Assembly: GCA_964630925.1 (NCBI GenBank)
Contig: CAZVZK010000139.1
Coordinates: 1-27,721 of the forward strand
Length of the DNA stretch: 27,721 nucleotides
Origin: RGDT01 sp964630925
Lineage (GTDB): Bacteria; Planctomycetota; Planctomycetia; Gemmatales; Gemmataceae
Direction of reading: 5' to 3'
Both the position numbers and the translations under genes were made by a program. The notes under the pieces were generated by a model, which made no database searches, was not told the DNA's origin, and was given only the letters and a program-made list of their open reading frames with translations. Positions 7,898 to 14,163 of this stretch are shown piece by piece. The stretch's first letter is position 1. The number at the start of each line of letters is the position of its first letter.

Positions 7898-8686
7898 ATG
7901 CGGGCCTGCATGCGCATTCTCGCGCCCCCAGCTCTGTTGGTGGCCCTGACCGCCGGGTGCGGACCCACCACGCCTCCCAACGGTGGCCCCGGCCCCGGCG
8001 CCGGTGGGAAGAGTGGGAACGCGCCGAAGCCCCTCGGCGACGCGGTGTTCAAACTGTCGTCGCGCGACTTCGTGGGCGAGTTCAAGAAGGACGGCAAGGC
8101 GGCCCACATGAAGTACAAGGGCAAGACGGTGGAGGTGACGGGTGTCCTGTGGGCGGTCGGCTCAGACCCAGTCGGCGACCCGGTGATCTTCATCGAGAGC
8201 GAACCGAAAAAGGTAGAATTCATGACGGCCCTCATGGCCGAGCGGTATCCGGGCAAGCTGATGGCGCCTGGGCAGACTGTCACGGTGAAGGGCCGGGTGC
8301 TTCCTGACTTCCCCAGGGCGCACCTGCTGGACGCCGAGGTGGTGAAGGTGGAGGGCGAGAAGGCGCAGGCGTTCACGGCGGACACGCTACAGGCGGAGTT
8401 CGCCAAGGGGCACGACGCGGCCGCAAAGAAGCACGAGAACAAGTGGGTGACGTTGTCGGGCGAGATCGAGAAGGTGGAGCTGAACGACGTGAAGGCGGCG
8501 ACGGTGGTGTTGAAGACGACGGGGAAGGGGCCGCGGGTGGCGGCGAGGTTCAGCGCCGACGAGAGGCGGAACACGGCGTTCAAGTCGGGGCAGAAGATCG
8601 AGGTGATCGGGCAGCTCAGCCCGCTGACGGTCGATGAGAAGGAGGTCGGCCTGTTCACGGCGGAGCTGATCGCGGCGCCGAAGTGA
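7898..8686 (+). CDS. Lipoprotein with two OB-fold (tRNA_anti-like) domains
   Basis: A 262-residue lipoprotein. The signal peptide ends in LTAGC, making Cys21 the lipidation site, and a Gly/Pro-rich linker follows (residues 22-42). Two similar halves begin LSSRDFVGEFKKDGKAAHMKYKGKTVEVTG (about 50-80) and LQAEFAKGHDAAAKKHENKWVTLSG (about 164-188). Each pairs an [AEF]...K(Y/W) helix with a KTVEVTG- or WVTLSG-type strand, the pattern of the tRNA_anti-like OB-fold family. The ligand is unknown. ATG 7898 follows a strong GAGAGGAG; ATG 7910 is possible but further from it. A TAAGAT element at 7859-7864 could be a -10 box without a good -35. It follows the WD40 pair by 57 bases. Confidence 0.82.
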   Translation: MRACMRILAPPALLVALTAGCGPTTPPNGGPGPGAGGKSGNAPKPLGDAVFKLSSRDFVGEFKKDGKAAHMKYKGKTVEVTGVLWAVGSDPVGDPVIFIESEPKKVEFMTALMAERYPGKLMAPGQTVTVKGRVLPDFPRAHLLDAEVVKVEGEKAQAFTADTLQAEFAKGHDAAAKKHENKWVTLSGEIEKVELNDVKAATVVLKTTGKGPRVAARFSADERRNTAFKSGQKIEVIGQLSPLTVDEKEVGLFTAELIAAPK

Positions 8687-8732
8687 GGCCGCCCCCGGCC
8701 CAGCGACGGTGGGCGGCACGTTGGGGGAAGAG

Positions 8733-9506
8733 ATGACGGAAAGCGAGTGGCTCGGGTGCGGCGATCCCGCCCACCTGGCACGGCACCTCCCGCGGCGGCC
8801 GCGGCCGTCGATGCGCAAATGGCGGCTGTTCGCGGCCGCCTGCTGCCGGAGGGCGCGGGCCTGGTTCGTCCACCCGTGCCAGCACGCGCTGCTGGACGTG
8901 GCCGAGGCGTTCGCGGACGGCTCGGCCACGGCAGATCAGTTAGAGAAAGCGCGGGCGTCGGACCTGACCTCGGACAGGATGATCCTGGCGGCCGAGCACG
9001 ACATCCCGCCGGAGATCGTCGTCGCTCACCCGCGCGACGGGGAAGACACGGGGCGGTTGCGGGACGAGGCCGCGCTCAAGGCCGCCGCGGCGGCCGCCGA
9101 GGCGTTGCGCGCCGCGTCGCAGGCGGAGTGGGCGTGGGGAAGCGGTGCGAGCTGCCCGCGTGCCGTCGAGGAGGTGGTGGGCCACGTCCGGTCGTGCGCG
9201 TCGGCGTCGTCGGGGTGGCGCGAGGCCGCCTCCGCCGAGGAGGGGCGAGCCCTGGCCGACATCTTCAGGGACGTCTTCGGCAACCCGTTCCGCCGGGTAC
9301 GCTTTCGGCCCGCGTGGCGATCTCCCGCCGCCCTCGCCGTCGCCGGGGCGATCAACGCGGGCCGGACGTTCGGCGACATGCCGGTTCTGGCCGACGCGCT
9401 GGAGGAGGCCGGGTGCGAGGACGCGCAGGTGGTCGGCCACTGCCGCGGGGCCGGCCCACACGCCCGCGGCTGCTGGGTGATCGACCTCGTCCTCGGCAAG
9501 AAGTAG
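8733..9506 (+). CDS. Planctomycete-specific MTEAEWL-type hypothetical protein
   Basis: A 257-residue cytoplasmic-looking protein of unknown biochemical role. It starts MTESEWLGC and has RKWRLFAAACCRRA near residue 28. It ends with FRDVFGNPFR near 192, MPVLADALEEAGC near 222, and HCRG(A)GPHARGCWVIDLVLGKK. I recognise this start and end as a paralogous family expanded in Gemmata relatives, often near TIGR02996 proteins. No catalytic motif is visible. The middle is Ala/Glu-rich and probably helical. ATG 8733 gives the family N-terminus, with GGGGAAGAG directly before it; an in-frame ATG at 8709 would add eight residues without family support. A perfect palindrome follows 9 bases after the stop. 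Confidence 0.8.
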   Translation: MTESEWLGCGDPAHLARHLPRRPRPSMRKWRLFAAACCRRARAWFVHPCQHALLDVAEAFADGSATADQLEKARASDLTSDRMILAAEHDIPPEIVVAHPRDGEDTGRLRDEAALKAAAAAAEALRAASQAEWAWGSGASCPRAVEEVVGHVRSCASASSGWREAASAEEGRALADIFRDVFGNPFRRVRFRPAWRSPAALAVAGAINAGRTFGDMPVLADALEEAGCEDAQVVGHCRGAGPHARGCWVIDLVLGKK

Positions 9507-9515
9507 CAGGCGGAC

Positions 9516-9545
9516 GCGGCCGGTTTCACGCGTGAAACCGGCCGC
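9516..9545. repeat. Perfect 30-bp palindrome, possible terminator or protein site
   Basis: Bases 9516-9530 are the exact reverse complement of 9531-9545, with GTTTCACGCGTGAAAC at the centre. As RNA it would form a 13-bp stem with a 4-base loop, but no T-run follows on either strand, so intrinsic termination is uncertain. It lies between the hypothetical gene ending at 9506 and the DUF1501 gene at 9609. Confidence 0.7.
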
Positions 9546-9608
9546 CCCGCGCGGTAGGATGACACCATCCGCATACCGCCGTCCACCCCACCCGAGGAGC
9601 CTCCCGCC

Positions 9609-10958
9609 ATGCTCTCCCTCCACGGCAAGCCCTCCGCCACGCACTGCGACGGCGTGTCACGCCGCGAGATCCTGCGCATCGGGGCCGTGGGCGGGCTGTC
9701 GCTGGCCGGGCTGCTCCGCGCCGAGGCCGAGGAGGGGAAGAAGTCGCACAAGTCGGTCATCATGGTGTTCCTGTCGGGCGGGCCGCCGCACCAGGACATG
9801 GTCGATCTCAAGCCGGACGCCCCCGCCGAGATCCGCGGCGAGTTCAAGCCCATCGCCACCAACGTGCCCGGCATCCGCATCTGTGAGCACCTCCCGCTGC
9901 TGGCGAGGATGACGGACCGCGTGGCGATCATCCGCTCGCTGGTGGGCAGCGAGGGGCACCACGCGGCGTTCCAGTGCATGCACGGGCGCACGCAGGCCAA
10001 GCAGCCGGGCGGCGGCTGGCCCTCGCTCGGCAGCACGGTGAGCAGGCTGCAAGGCCCGGCTGCCGCCGGAGTGCCGCCCTTCGTGGGGCTGTCGCCGAAG
10101 ATGACCACCGCCACCTGGGCGAACGTCGGCGAGCCGGGCTTCCTCGGCCGCAAGCACGCCGCCATCAAGCCGAACGCCGACGGCGTCGCCGGCATGACCC
10201 TCAAGGGGATGACGTTGCCACAGCTCGGCGACCGTAAGGCGCTGATGCGGGCGTTCGACGGGCTGCGCCGCGAGGCCGACAGCAACGAGGCGCTGCTGGG
10301 GGCGGACGAGTCCACGCGGCAGGCGCTGGAGATCCTCACGTCGAGCCGGCTGGCCGACGCCCTCGACCTGGAGCGCGAGCCGTCGCGGACGCGCGACAGG
10401 TACGGGCGTGGCGACCCGAAGCCGGCGGGCTACGGCGACGCCGGGCCGCTCATGAACGATTACCTGCTGACGGCGCGACGTCTGGTCGAGGCGGGCGTCC
10501 GCGTGGTGACGCTCGCTTATGGGCGGTGGGACTGGCATGGAAAGCCTCATGGGACGAATTTCGAGAACGCGAAGCACCATCTGCCGGTGCTGGACCGCGG
10601 CCTGTGCGCGTTGCTGGACGACCTGCGGACCCGCGGCCTGGAGAAGGACGTGACGGTGCTGGTGTGGGGCGAGTTCGGGCGGACGCCTCGGATCAACAAG
10701 GAGGGCGGGCGCGACCACTGGCCGCAGGTGGCGTGCGCCATCCTGGCGGGCGGCGGGATGAAGGTGGGGCAGGTGATCGGCTCGACGGACGCCCACGCGG
10801 CCCTGGCCAAGGACCGGCCCGTCCACTTCCAGGAGGTGTACGCGACGCTGTACAGGAACCTGGGGCTGAGGCCGACGGAGCAGACGGTGACGGACCTGGC
10901 GGGCAGGCCGCACTACCTGGTGGACGACCCGCACGGGCCGATCGCGGAGCTGGCGTGA
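9609..10958 (+). CDS. DUF1501 family protein with Tat signal
   Basis: A 449-residue DUF1501 protein, a family abundant in planctomycetes and distantly related to the alkaline phosphatase/sulfatase fold; the substrate is unknown. The N-terminus has a twin-arginine leader (SRREILRIGAVGGLSLAGLL, residues 17-36), predicting folded export. Family motifs follow: VFLSGGPPHQDMVDLKPDAP near 54-73, PLLARMTDRVAIIRSL near 97, VTLAYGRWDWHG near 300, VWGEFGRTPRIN near 354, and GRDHWP near 370. The family usually begins with a cytoplasmic stretch before SRRE, as here. GAGGAG lies upstream of ATG 9609 and TAGGAT at 9555-9560 may be a -10. Many DUF1501 genes follow a DUF1549/DUF1553 gene; this one stands alone. 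Confidence 0.93.
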   Translation: MLSLHGKPSATHCDGVSRREILRIGAVGGLSLAGLLRAEAEEGKKSHKSVIMVFLSGGPPHQDMVDLKPDAPAEIRGEFKPIATNVPGIRICEHLPLLARMTDRVAIIRSLVGSEGHHAAFQCMHGRTQAKQPGGGWPSLGSTVSRLQGPAAAGVPPFVGLSPKMTTATWANVGEPGFLGRKHAAIKPNADGVAGMTLKGMTLPQLGDRKALMRAFDGLRREADSNEALLGADESTRQALEILTSSRLADALDLEREPSRTRDRYGRGDPKPAGYGDAGPLMNDYLLTARRLVEAGVRVVTLAYGRWDWHGKPHGTNFENAKHHLPVLDRGLCALLDDLRTRGLEKDVTVLVWGEFGRTPRINKEGGRDHWPQVACAILAGGGMKVGQVIGSTDAHAALAKDRPVHFQEVYATLYRNLGLRPTEQTVTDLAGRPHYLVDDPHGPIAELA

Positions 10959-11073
10959 CGCGGGGGCGATCCGCGGTGCCGTCCCTCCTCTGATGCGGTG
11001 TCCGCCGGAGCCGCTGACGCTCCACTCGGGGCGATGCCGCAGGCGGCCCCGCTCGCCAGGACGGGAGGGATGG

Positions 11074-12048
11074 ATGTTACCCGTGAAGATCGCCGGCGTC
11101 GCCGCCGCCCTGCCGGCGCGCGTCGTCACCAGCGCCGAGCTGGAGCGGGATCTCGACCTGCCGCCCGGATGGATCGAGCGGCGCACCGGCGTCAGGGAGC
11201 GGCGCCGGGCCGCCGGCGAGAGCGCCCTCGATCTCGCGGCGGCGGCGGCGCGCGGCGCGATCCGTGCCGCGGGGGCGCCCCTGGCGATCCGCACCGTCAT
11301 CGCGGCCAGCACGGCGCGGCATCAGTTGATCCCCTGCACGGCGGCGCTGCTGATGGGCGAGCTGGGCCTGCCGGAGGGCGAGTCGTTCGCGTTCGACATC
11401 GACGCGACGTGCCTGAGCTTTCTGACGGCGCTCCACGTGGCTTCGCGGACGCTGGACGGCGGGGCGGCGCTGATCGCGTCGAGCGAGGTGAGCCGCTTCA
11501 GCCTGGACCCGTCGGAGCCGGAGAGCCACGTGTTGATCGGCGACGGGGCGGCGGCGGCGGTGCTGGAGGCGGCGGGGCCGGGGGAGTCTCGCATCCACGG
11601 CGCGTTCTTCGAGACGCACCCCTCGGGGGCGGAGCACACCTGCTTCCTGGGCGGCGGCAGCCGTCACCACCCCAACGACCCCGCGACGACGCGCGGGATG
11701 AACCTGTTCCGGATGAACGGGCCGGCGGTGTTCAAGATGGCGCTGAAGCTGGTGCCGCGGTTCATCGAGAGGGCGCTGGCCGGGCTGGGGTGGCGGGCGG
11801 CGGAGGTCGATGCCGTGGTGCCGCACCAGGCCAGCGCGCCGGGCGTGGATCTGCTGGTGAGCCGGTGCGGATTCAGGCCCGGACAGGTCGTGCGGAACCT
11901 CGAGACGCGGGGCAACTGCATCGCGGCGTCGGTGCCGATCGCGCTGGCGGAGGCGGTGGCGGAGGGCCGGGTGCGCCGGGGTGACAGGGTGCTGCTTTGC
12001 GGGACGGGGGCGGGGCTGAGCCTGGGCGCGGTGGGGCTGACGTATTGA
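11074..12048 (+). CDS. Ketoacyl-ACP synthase III-like protein
   Basis: A 324-residue thiolase-fold condensing enzyme of the FabH type, which joins an acyl-CoA or acyl thioester to malonyl-ACP by decarboxylative Claisen condensation. The full triad is present and correctly spaced: Cys113 in DIDATCLSFLTAL, His251 in VVPHQAS, Asn281 in TRGNCIAAS. WIERRTGVRERR near residue 33 and the late GAGLSLGAV are also FabH-like. The start ATG 11074 follows GGGAGGG closely; GTG 11083 is an alternative. The DUF3419 gene begins 6 bases after its stop, so the two are almost surely cotranscribed. This suggests a special lipid rather than bulk fatty acid initiation, since no other fab genes are nearby; that is inference. 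Alanine codons shift from GCC at the start to GCG at the end. Confidence 0.9.
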   Translation: MLPVKIAGVAAALPARVVTSAELERDLDLPPGWIERRTGVRERRRAAGESALDLAAAAARGAIRAAGAPLAIRTVIAASTARHQLIPCTAALLMGELGLPEGESFAFDIDATCLSFLTALHVASRTLDGGAALIASSEVSRFSLDPSEPESHVLIGDGAAAAVLEAAGPGESRIHGAFFETHPSGAEHTCFLGGGSRHHPNDPATTRGMNLFRMNGPAVFKMALKLVPRFIERALAGLGWRAAEVDAVVPHQASAPGVDLLVSRCGFRPGQVVRNLETRGNCIAASVPIALAEAVAEGRVRRGDRVLLCGTGAGLSLGAVGLTY

Positions 12049-12054
12049 GGGCCG

Positions 12055-13212
12055 ATGATGTGGGATGCGATCTTCGGGCTCGTCCACCGGCACAACCTCA
12101 TCTACAACGCCTGCTGGGAGGACCCGCGCTGTGACCGGGCGTTGCTGGGGCCGCTCACCGGGCATCGCGTGCTGGTCATCACGTCGGCGGGTTGCAACGC
12201 CCTGGACTACCTCCTCGCCGGCGCCGGCGAGGTCCACGCCGTCGATCTCAACCCGCGCCAGAATCACCTGCTGGAGCTGAAGTGCGCGGCGATCCGGGCG
12301 CTGGAGTACGAGGACCTGTGGGCGCTGTTCGGGTCGGGGAGGTCGCCCCGGGCCGCGGCGCTCATCAGGCGGTGCGTGCCGCTGCTGTCGCCGGGGGCGC
12401 GGCGGTACTGGACGCGGAACGCCCATTACTTCACGGGGCCGTCGTTCTACTGGTGCGGCACCAACGGTCTGTTCAACTGGCTGGTGCGGCGGTACGCCGA
12501 CTGGTGCGGCCTCGCCCCGGCCATCGGGCGGCTGCTGTGGGCGTCGTCCGTCGAGGAGCAGAAGGCGCTGTACGACGCCGAGATCGCGCCGCGCTTCTGG
12601 ACGCGCTCCCTGGAGTGGTCGCTGGGGCTGCACGCGCCATACCTGCTGCTCGGCGTGCCGCTGCCGCAGCGGCAGGAGATCGTGACGCAGTTCCCCGGCG
12701 GCACGGCGGAGTTCAGCCGGTGGTGCCTGGAGGGGGCGTTGACGCGCGTGCCGATCCGCGACAACTACTTCTGGCGCGTCTCCCTCACCGGCTCCTACAC
12801 GCCCGATTGCTGTCCGGAGTATCTGAAGCCGGACAACGTGGCGCGTCTGCGCGGCGGGCTCCTTGAGCGTCTCCATCACGCGACGCGGTCGGTGACGGAT
12901 CATCTGACACGCCGCCAGTTGAAGTTCGATCGCTTCGTGCTGCTGGATCACATGGACTGGATGGCGTGGCGGCACCGGGAGGCGTTGGCGGCGGAGTGGT
13001 CGGCGATCCTGGCGCACGCGGCTCCGGGGGCGCGGGTGCTGTTCCGCAGCGCGGGGCTGAAGGTGTCGTACCTCGATGACCTGCCGGTGACGCACCAGGG
13101 GCGGACGGTGCCGCTCGGGCCGCTCTTGCGGTACGACCCGCGGGCGGAGGAGCAGCACAGGCTGGACCGGACGCAGGTGTACGGCAGCTGCCGGCTGGCG
13201 GTGATCGCGTGA
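12055..13212 (+). CDS. DUF3419 (BtaA-like) SAM aminocarboxypropyl transferase
   Basis: A 385-residue DUF3419 protein, the family of BtaA, which moves the 3-amino-3-carboxypropyl group of S-adenosylmethionine to diacylglycerol in betaine-lipid synthesis. Visible motifs: LIYNACWEDPRCDRALL near residue 14; the SAM-binding VLVITSAGCNALDYLLAG near 38 and VHAVDLNPRQNHLLELK near 60; and late FVLLDHMDWM near 295 with RVLFRSAG near 327. The methyltransferase partner BtaB is not adjacent, so the final product is unclear. ATG 12055 follows GAGGG. The upstream KAS III-like gene is 6 bases away, suggesting joint function. Its last 71 bases recur as a diverged copy at 14066-14136, beyond a toxin-antitoxin insertion. 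Confidence 0.88.
   Translation: MMWDAIFGLVHRHNLIYNACWEDPRCDRALLGPLTGHRVLVITSAGCNALDYLLAGAGEVHAVDLNPRQNHLLELKCAAIRALEYEDLWALFGSGRSPRAAALIRRCVPLLSPGARRYWTRNAHYFTGPSFYWCGTNGLFNWLVRRYADWCGLAPAIGRLLWASSVEEQKALYDAEIAPRFWTRSLEWSLGLHAPYLLLGVPLPQRQEIVTQFPGGTAEFSRWCLEGALTRVPIRDNYFWRVSLTGSYTPDCCPEYLKPDNVARLRGGLLERLHHATRSVTDHLTRRQLKFDRFVLLDHMDWMAWRHREALAAEWSAILAHAAPGARVLFRSAGLKVSYLDDLPVTHQGRTVPLGPLLRYDPRAEEQHRLDRTQVYGSCRLAVIA
13142..13212 (+). repeat. 71-bp direct repeat, copy A (3' end of DUF3419 gene)
   Basis: This copy encodes the natural C-terminus of the DUF3419 protein (RAEEQHRLDRTQVYGSC...). It aligns without gaps to 14066-14136, with 9 mismatches in 71 bases by my count, five of them in the last 11 bases. 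Confidence 0.85.
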
Positions 13213-13229
13213 GGTGCCGCAATGAATGC

Positions 13230-13258
13230 TTGGCTTGAAGCCGCAGGCGAGGTAAAAT
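13230..13258 (+). promoter_or_regulatory. Promoter candidate for the toxin-antitoxin pair
   Basis: TTGGCT and TAAAAT are spaced by 17 bases, 19 bases before the antitoxin ATG. This is one of the best -10 boxes in the window. It lies just inside the segment bounded by the 71-bp repeats, so the module would carry its own promoter. Confidence 0.55.
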
Positions 13259-13277
13259 TGCGGGGAGGAGGTGCGTT

Positions 13278-13478
13278 ATGGAGAGCGTAGACGTGACGGT
13301 GCCGGCCGCCGATGCCCCCGCCGTCCCTCTCCCAACCCTGCCGGTGGATGGATGTTGCGTGCGCCTCTCCGAGCGCGACGCGGAGCAGGTCGTCCGCGAT
13401 GCGGAGAAGCCCCCGGCCCCGGTCCCGGCGGCCGTGGAAGCGGCGAAGTGGTTCTTGCAGCGGCAACAGCATGGATGA
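13278..13478 (+). CDS. Short DUF1778-type antitoxin lacking the DNA-binding part
   Basis: A 66-residue protein, read as the antitoxin of the following GNAT toxin. Residues 28-60 resemble the C-terminal toxin-binding tail of DUF1778 (TacA-like) antitoxins: VRLSERDAEQVVRDAEKPPAPVPAAVEAAKWF, with the typical S-x-RD and N/K-PP-x-P motifs. The first 27 residues are Pro/Val/Ala-rich and show no ribbon-helix-helix domain, so autorepression by this protein alone is doubtful. A strong GGGGAGGAGG lies ahead of ATG 13278. The stop overlaps the toxin start by 8 bases, the usual translational coupling of such pairs. The assignment rests on a short motif plus context. Confidence 0.7.
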   Translation: MESVDVTVPAADAPAVPLPTLPVDGCCVRLSERDAEQVVRDAEKPPAPVPAAVEAAKWFLQRQQHG

Positions 13479-14136
13479 CGCCCGTATCGAGGCACTCGCC
13501 CTGCGGCATGAGGTCGCGGCCTTCGACTGTGGCAAGGCCCCGCTGAACTCGTTCCTGCACCTCCACGCGGCGGCGAACGCGGAACGCGGCGTGAGCCGCG
13601 TCTGGGTGGTGACACGCGCGGGCGATAACCAGGTCCTGGCGTACAGCGCCTTGTCGGCAGGCACGTTCTTGCGGGATCACCTCCCGCCGGACGACCAGGC
13701 CGGGCTCCCCCGCTACCCTCTGCCCACGGTCCACCTCGGCCGTCTTGCCGTGGACCTGTCCTGCCGAGGCCTGCGACTCGGCAAGTTGCTGCTGTTCCAC
13801 TTCCTGGCGGCGGCCTGCGCGGTGGTAGAGAAGGTGGGCGTCTACGCGGTGGATCTCTTCTCGAAGGACGATGAGGCGAAACGGTTCTACCTGAAGTACG
13901 GCTTCATCCCCATGCGGGATGACCCCTTCCCACCTCTATCTGCCGATGGCCACAGTCCGGGCGATGTTCGCGACGGGGGGCGAAACACCCCACGCCGACC
14001 CGTCGTCACAGACTGGCGGATGACGCTGTTTCACCTCGCCGGGCCGACGGCCGGTGACTCGGCAAGGGCGGAGGAGCAGCACAGGCGGGACCGGACGCAG
14101 GGGTACGGCAGTTGCGGGCTGGCGGTCCTAGAATGA
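13471..14136 (+). CDS. GNAT-family toxin (TacT/AtaT-like), apparently frameshifted
   Basis: GNAT toxins acetylate the amino acid on charged tRNAs and stop translation. The N-terminus (LALRHEVAAFDCGKAPLNSFL) has the F-DCG-x-x-LN-x-FL pattern of this toxin group. The acetyl-CoA loop is RGLRLG at residues 99-104 and FYLKYGF, with the usual late tyrosine, at 139-145. After DDPF (about residue 153) the frame leaves the family. Removing one C from the CCC at 13929-13931 restores HLYLPMATVRAMF, the canonical family ending, with a stop at 14021-14023 and 183 residues in total. As printed, the frame runs on into the duplicated DUF3419 tail and ends at 14136 with 221 residues. It is either a decayed toxin or a base-calling error. 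ATG 13471 overlaps the antitoxin stop. Confidence 0.78.
   Translation: MDDARIEALALRHEVAAFDCGKAPLNSFLHLHAAANAERGVSRVWVVTRAGDNQVLAYSALSAGTFLRDHLPPDDQAGLPRYPLPTVHLGRLAVDLSCRGLRLGKLLLFHFLAAACAVVEKVGVYAVDLFSKDDEAKRFYLKYGFIPMRDDPFPPLSADGHSPGDVRDGGRNTPRRPVVTDWRMTLFHLAGPTAGDSARAEEQHRRDRTQGYGSCGLAVLE
14066..14136 (+). repeat. 71-bp direct repeat, copy B (relic of DUF3419 3' end)
   Basis: A gap-free, diverged copy of 13142-13212 (about 87 percent identical). Homology starts and stops sharply at both ends. Its last bases include TAGAAT (14129-14134), a possible -10 box for the peptidase gene at 14164, absent from copy A. Confidence 0.85.
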
Positions 14137-14163
14137 CCCCTCCGCCCGCCGGAGGCAAAGCCG

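Noticed and set aside
5597..8107. 836-codon minus-strand frame opposite the WD40 gene
   Set aside because: Pure antisense shadow with Arg/His/Pro-rich content and no start signal or family motif.
9516..9545. A true parS centromere site
   Set aside because: Half sites match, but the two extra central bases change the spacing on which ParB dimers depend; kept only as an observation.
11077..13158. 693-codon minus-strand frame opposite the KAS III and DUF3419 genes
   Set aside because: Both plus-strand genes have complete family motifs; the opposite frame has none.
13312..13470. Upstream in-frame extension of the GNAT toxin
   Set aside because: It overlaps the antitoxin frame and reads as Arg/Pro/Ser-rich shadow; ATG 13471 fits the family start.
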